From the NCBI GenBank assembly GCA_947471985.1, contig CANIZL010000012.1:1-64000 (forward strand): 64,000 nt of DNA, in the 5' to 3' direction. Of the stretch, positions 63,295 through 64,000 are shown one piece after another. The first letter of the stretch is position 1, and every line of letters begins with the position of its first letter. The position numbers were made by a program, and so were the translations under genes. The stretch is from Verrucomicrobiota bacterium. Lineage in GTDB: Bacteria; Verrucomicrobiota; Verrucomicrobiia; Limisphaerales; UBA9464. The notes beneath the pieces were generated by a model. That model saw only the letters and a program-made list of their open reading frames with translations, had not been told where the DNA came from and did not search any database.

Positions 63295-63319
63295 GCGTCC
63301 GTCCGAGCCGGACGGACGC
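63295..63319. terminator. Perfect hairpin after dapL
   Basis: An 11-base perfect stem (GCGTCCGTCCG/CGGACGGACGC) with an AGC loop begins 5 bases after the dapL stop. No U-run follows on either strand. It may stabilise the mRNA 3' end or be a small palindromic repeat. Confidence 0.5.
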
Positions 63320-63440
63320 CCAATCTCCCCGGTCGTTCTCCCGCATTCCACGGGGATGGGGGAGGCACACCACCCCGATCCTCGGACGAGTCTCGACAAG
63401 GGGCTCCGTAGCCGGCACCCTTGCCAGGCGATTCACGGCC

Positions 63441-63941
63441 GTGGCGATCACCAAAAAAATCTGTCTGCTCGGCGCACCCGGCGTGGGTAAAACCAGCCTG
63501 TTGCGCCGCTACGTGCATGCGCTTTTCAGTGAGCGTTATCAGACCACGGTGGGCGTGTGCATCGAAAAGAAGGTCGTGATCACGCCGGCCGGGGAAATTG
63601 TGCTGGTCCTCTGGGATCTGGCCGGGGATGACGATCAACAGCGGCTTCAAGCCAGTTACCTCCGCGGCTCGTCGGCCTTGCTGCTGGTGGCCGACGGTAC
63701 GCGCCCGGAGACCCTGACCGCCGCCTTGGAAATCCAGGACCGCGTGGTGGCCCTCGGTTCCCCGGCCCCGTTCGCGCTGGCGCTCAACAAGGCGGACCTG
63801 ACCGCGGAATGGCGCCTGACCGACGCGCAGATCGGGGCCGCGGCCCCGCGAATGGCTTCGGTGACCCGCACCAGCGCCAAGGCGGGTGACGCCGTCGAGT
63901 CCCTGTTCCAACAACTCGCGCTGCATTCCCTGAAGGCATGA
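63441..63941 (+). CDS. Rab/Ras-like small GTPase
   Basis: 166 residues from GTG. G1 GAPGVGKTS (about 11-19), a threonine in RYQTTVGVC (G2 region), G3 WDLAGDD, G4 NKADL and G5 TSAKAG are all visible. It is a bacterial Ras-superfamily GTPase like those paired with sensor or effector proteins. Its TGA overlaps the ATG of the next gene (ATGA), so a coupled partner is expected just beyond the right edge. Confidence 0.88.
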   Translation: MAITKKICLLGAPGVGKTSLLRRYVHALFSERYQTTVGVCIEKKVVITPAGEIVLVLWDLAGDDDQQRLQASYLRGSSALLLVADGTRPETLTAALEIQDRVVALGSPAPFALALNKADLTAEWRLTDAQIGAAAPRMASVTRTSAKAGDAVESLFQQLALHSLKA

Positions 63942-64000
63942 CGGCCGCTCTGTTGGCAGCGTTGGACCTCGTGGTCTTGGAACGGGGGCCCGCCGGCACC
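63938..64000 (+). CDS. 5' end of an unidentified gene, cut by the right edge
   Basis: ATG at 63938 overlaps the GTPase stop. Only about 21 residues are seen (MTAALLAALDLVVLERG...). Too short to identify; the coupling suggests an effector or regulator of the GTPase. Confidence 0.6.
   Translation, partial: MTAALLAALDLVVLERGPAGT

Noticed and set aside
62004..63926. 640-codon minus-strand open frame across dapL and the GTPase
   Set aside because: Spans two complete plus-strand genes and their spacer; no domain is recognisable.

Overview
The window is GC-rich (about 60-65% by eye) bacterial chromosome, densely coding, with no tRNA, rRNA, CRISPR array, transposase or phage gene that I could find. 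The best guess is a free-living member of the Verrucomicrobiota. Evidence: a secreted protein built from GloVer (Gloeobacter/Verrucomicrobia-type) tandem repeats at 7196-9676, a PEP-CTERM-tailed secreted protein beside it, a Verrucomicrobia-style prepilin (52913-53707), a glucuronoyl-esterase-like CE15 protein, a sulfatase, PQQ-type beta-propeller and LamG domains, and biosynthesis by LL-diaminopimelate aminotransferase. These point to a polysaccharide-degrading, polysaccharide-coated bacterium. The phylum is inferred from domain content, not from a marker tree.

Layout. 1-6010 (minus): surface-polysaccharide region with a Wzt/Wzm export ABC transporter (wzt cut by the left edge), a GxxExxY gene flanked by phased repeats, a YdcF-like protein, a NodU-type carbamoyltransferase and GDP-L-fucose synthase. 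6459-9676 (minus): PEP-CTERM protein and GloVer/LamG protein. 9960-13628 (minus): ribose-type sugar ABC importer (binding protein, ATPase, permease). 14180-18285 (plus): purple-acid-phosphatase-like protein with fibronectin III repeats, coupled to a TPR protein. 18666-20528: threonyl-tRNA synthetase without the TGS domain. 20608-24170: zinc-ribbon membrane protein, DUF1232-like protein, Pro/Ala-rich membrane protein, thioredoxin, GspF-like protein. 24278-25225 (minus): purSQ. 25436-28874 (plus): MacB/Lol-type ABC pair plus an STN-subtilisin protease. 28891-34495: sugar epimerase, Gfo/Idh/MocA oxidoreductase, ParA, HisC, xylose-isomerase-like TIM barrel. 34595-38820: TlpA-like protein, RecN, lipoprotein hydrolase, DUF4337. 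38874-46966: OPT transporter, two tandem acyltransferase-like membrane proteins, cupredoxin-like protein, second TIM barrel, GDP-mannose 3,5-epimerase. 47015-52735: FabD, acyl-CoA ligase, HrpB helicase, TMEM14 protein. 52913-58208: prepilin, small membrane protein, repeat-rich spacer, 6-phosphogluconolactonase, PQQ propeller, CE15 esterase. 58209-59179: compact region with a putative small RNA or attenuator, an orphan 123-aa gene and a very long terminator hairpin. 59180-64000: LarA coupled to a sulfatase, DapL, a Rab-like GTPase, and the start of a gene cut by the right edge.

How the genes fit together: GDP-fucose synthase, GDP-mannose 3,5-epimerase, the NAD-dependent epimerase, the carbamoyltransferase and Wzm/Wzt would make, decorate and export a cell-surface glycan. 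The sugar importer, two TIM-barrel isomerase-like proteins, the oxidoreductase, sulfatase, CE15 esterase and LarA suggest scavenging of sulfated or uronate-rich polysaccharide. Housekeeping genes (thrS, purSQ, hisC, dapL, fabD, recN, trxA, pgl) are scattered singly. The region I would follow first is 58371-59086: two strong intrinsic terminators bracket one unrecognised small gene, and the first terminator ends a structured plus-strand segment that has no gene in it.
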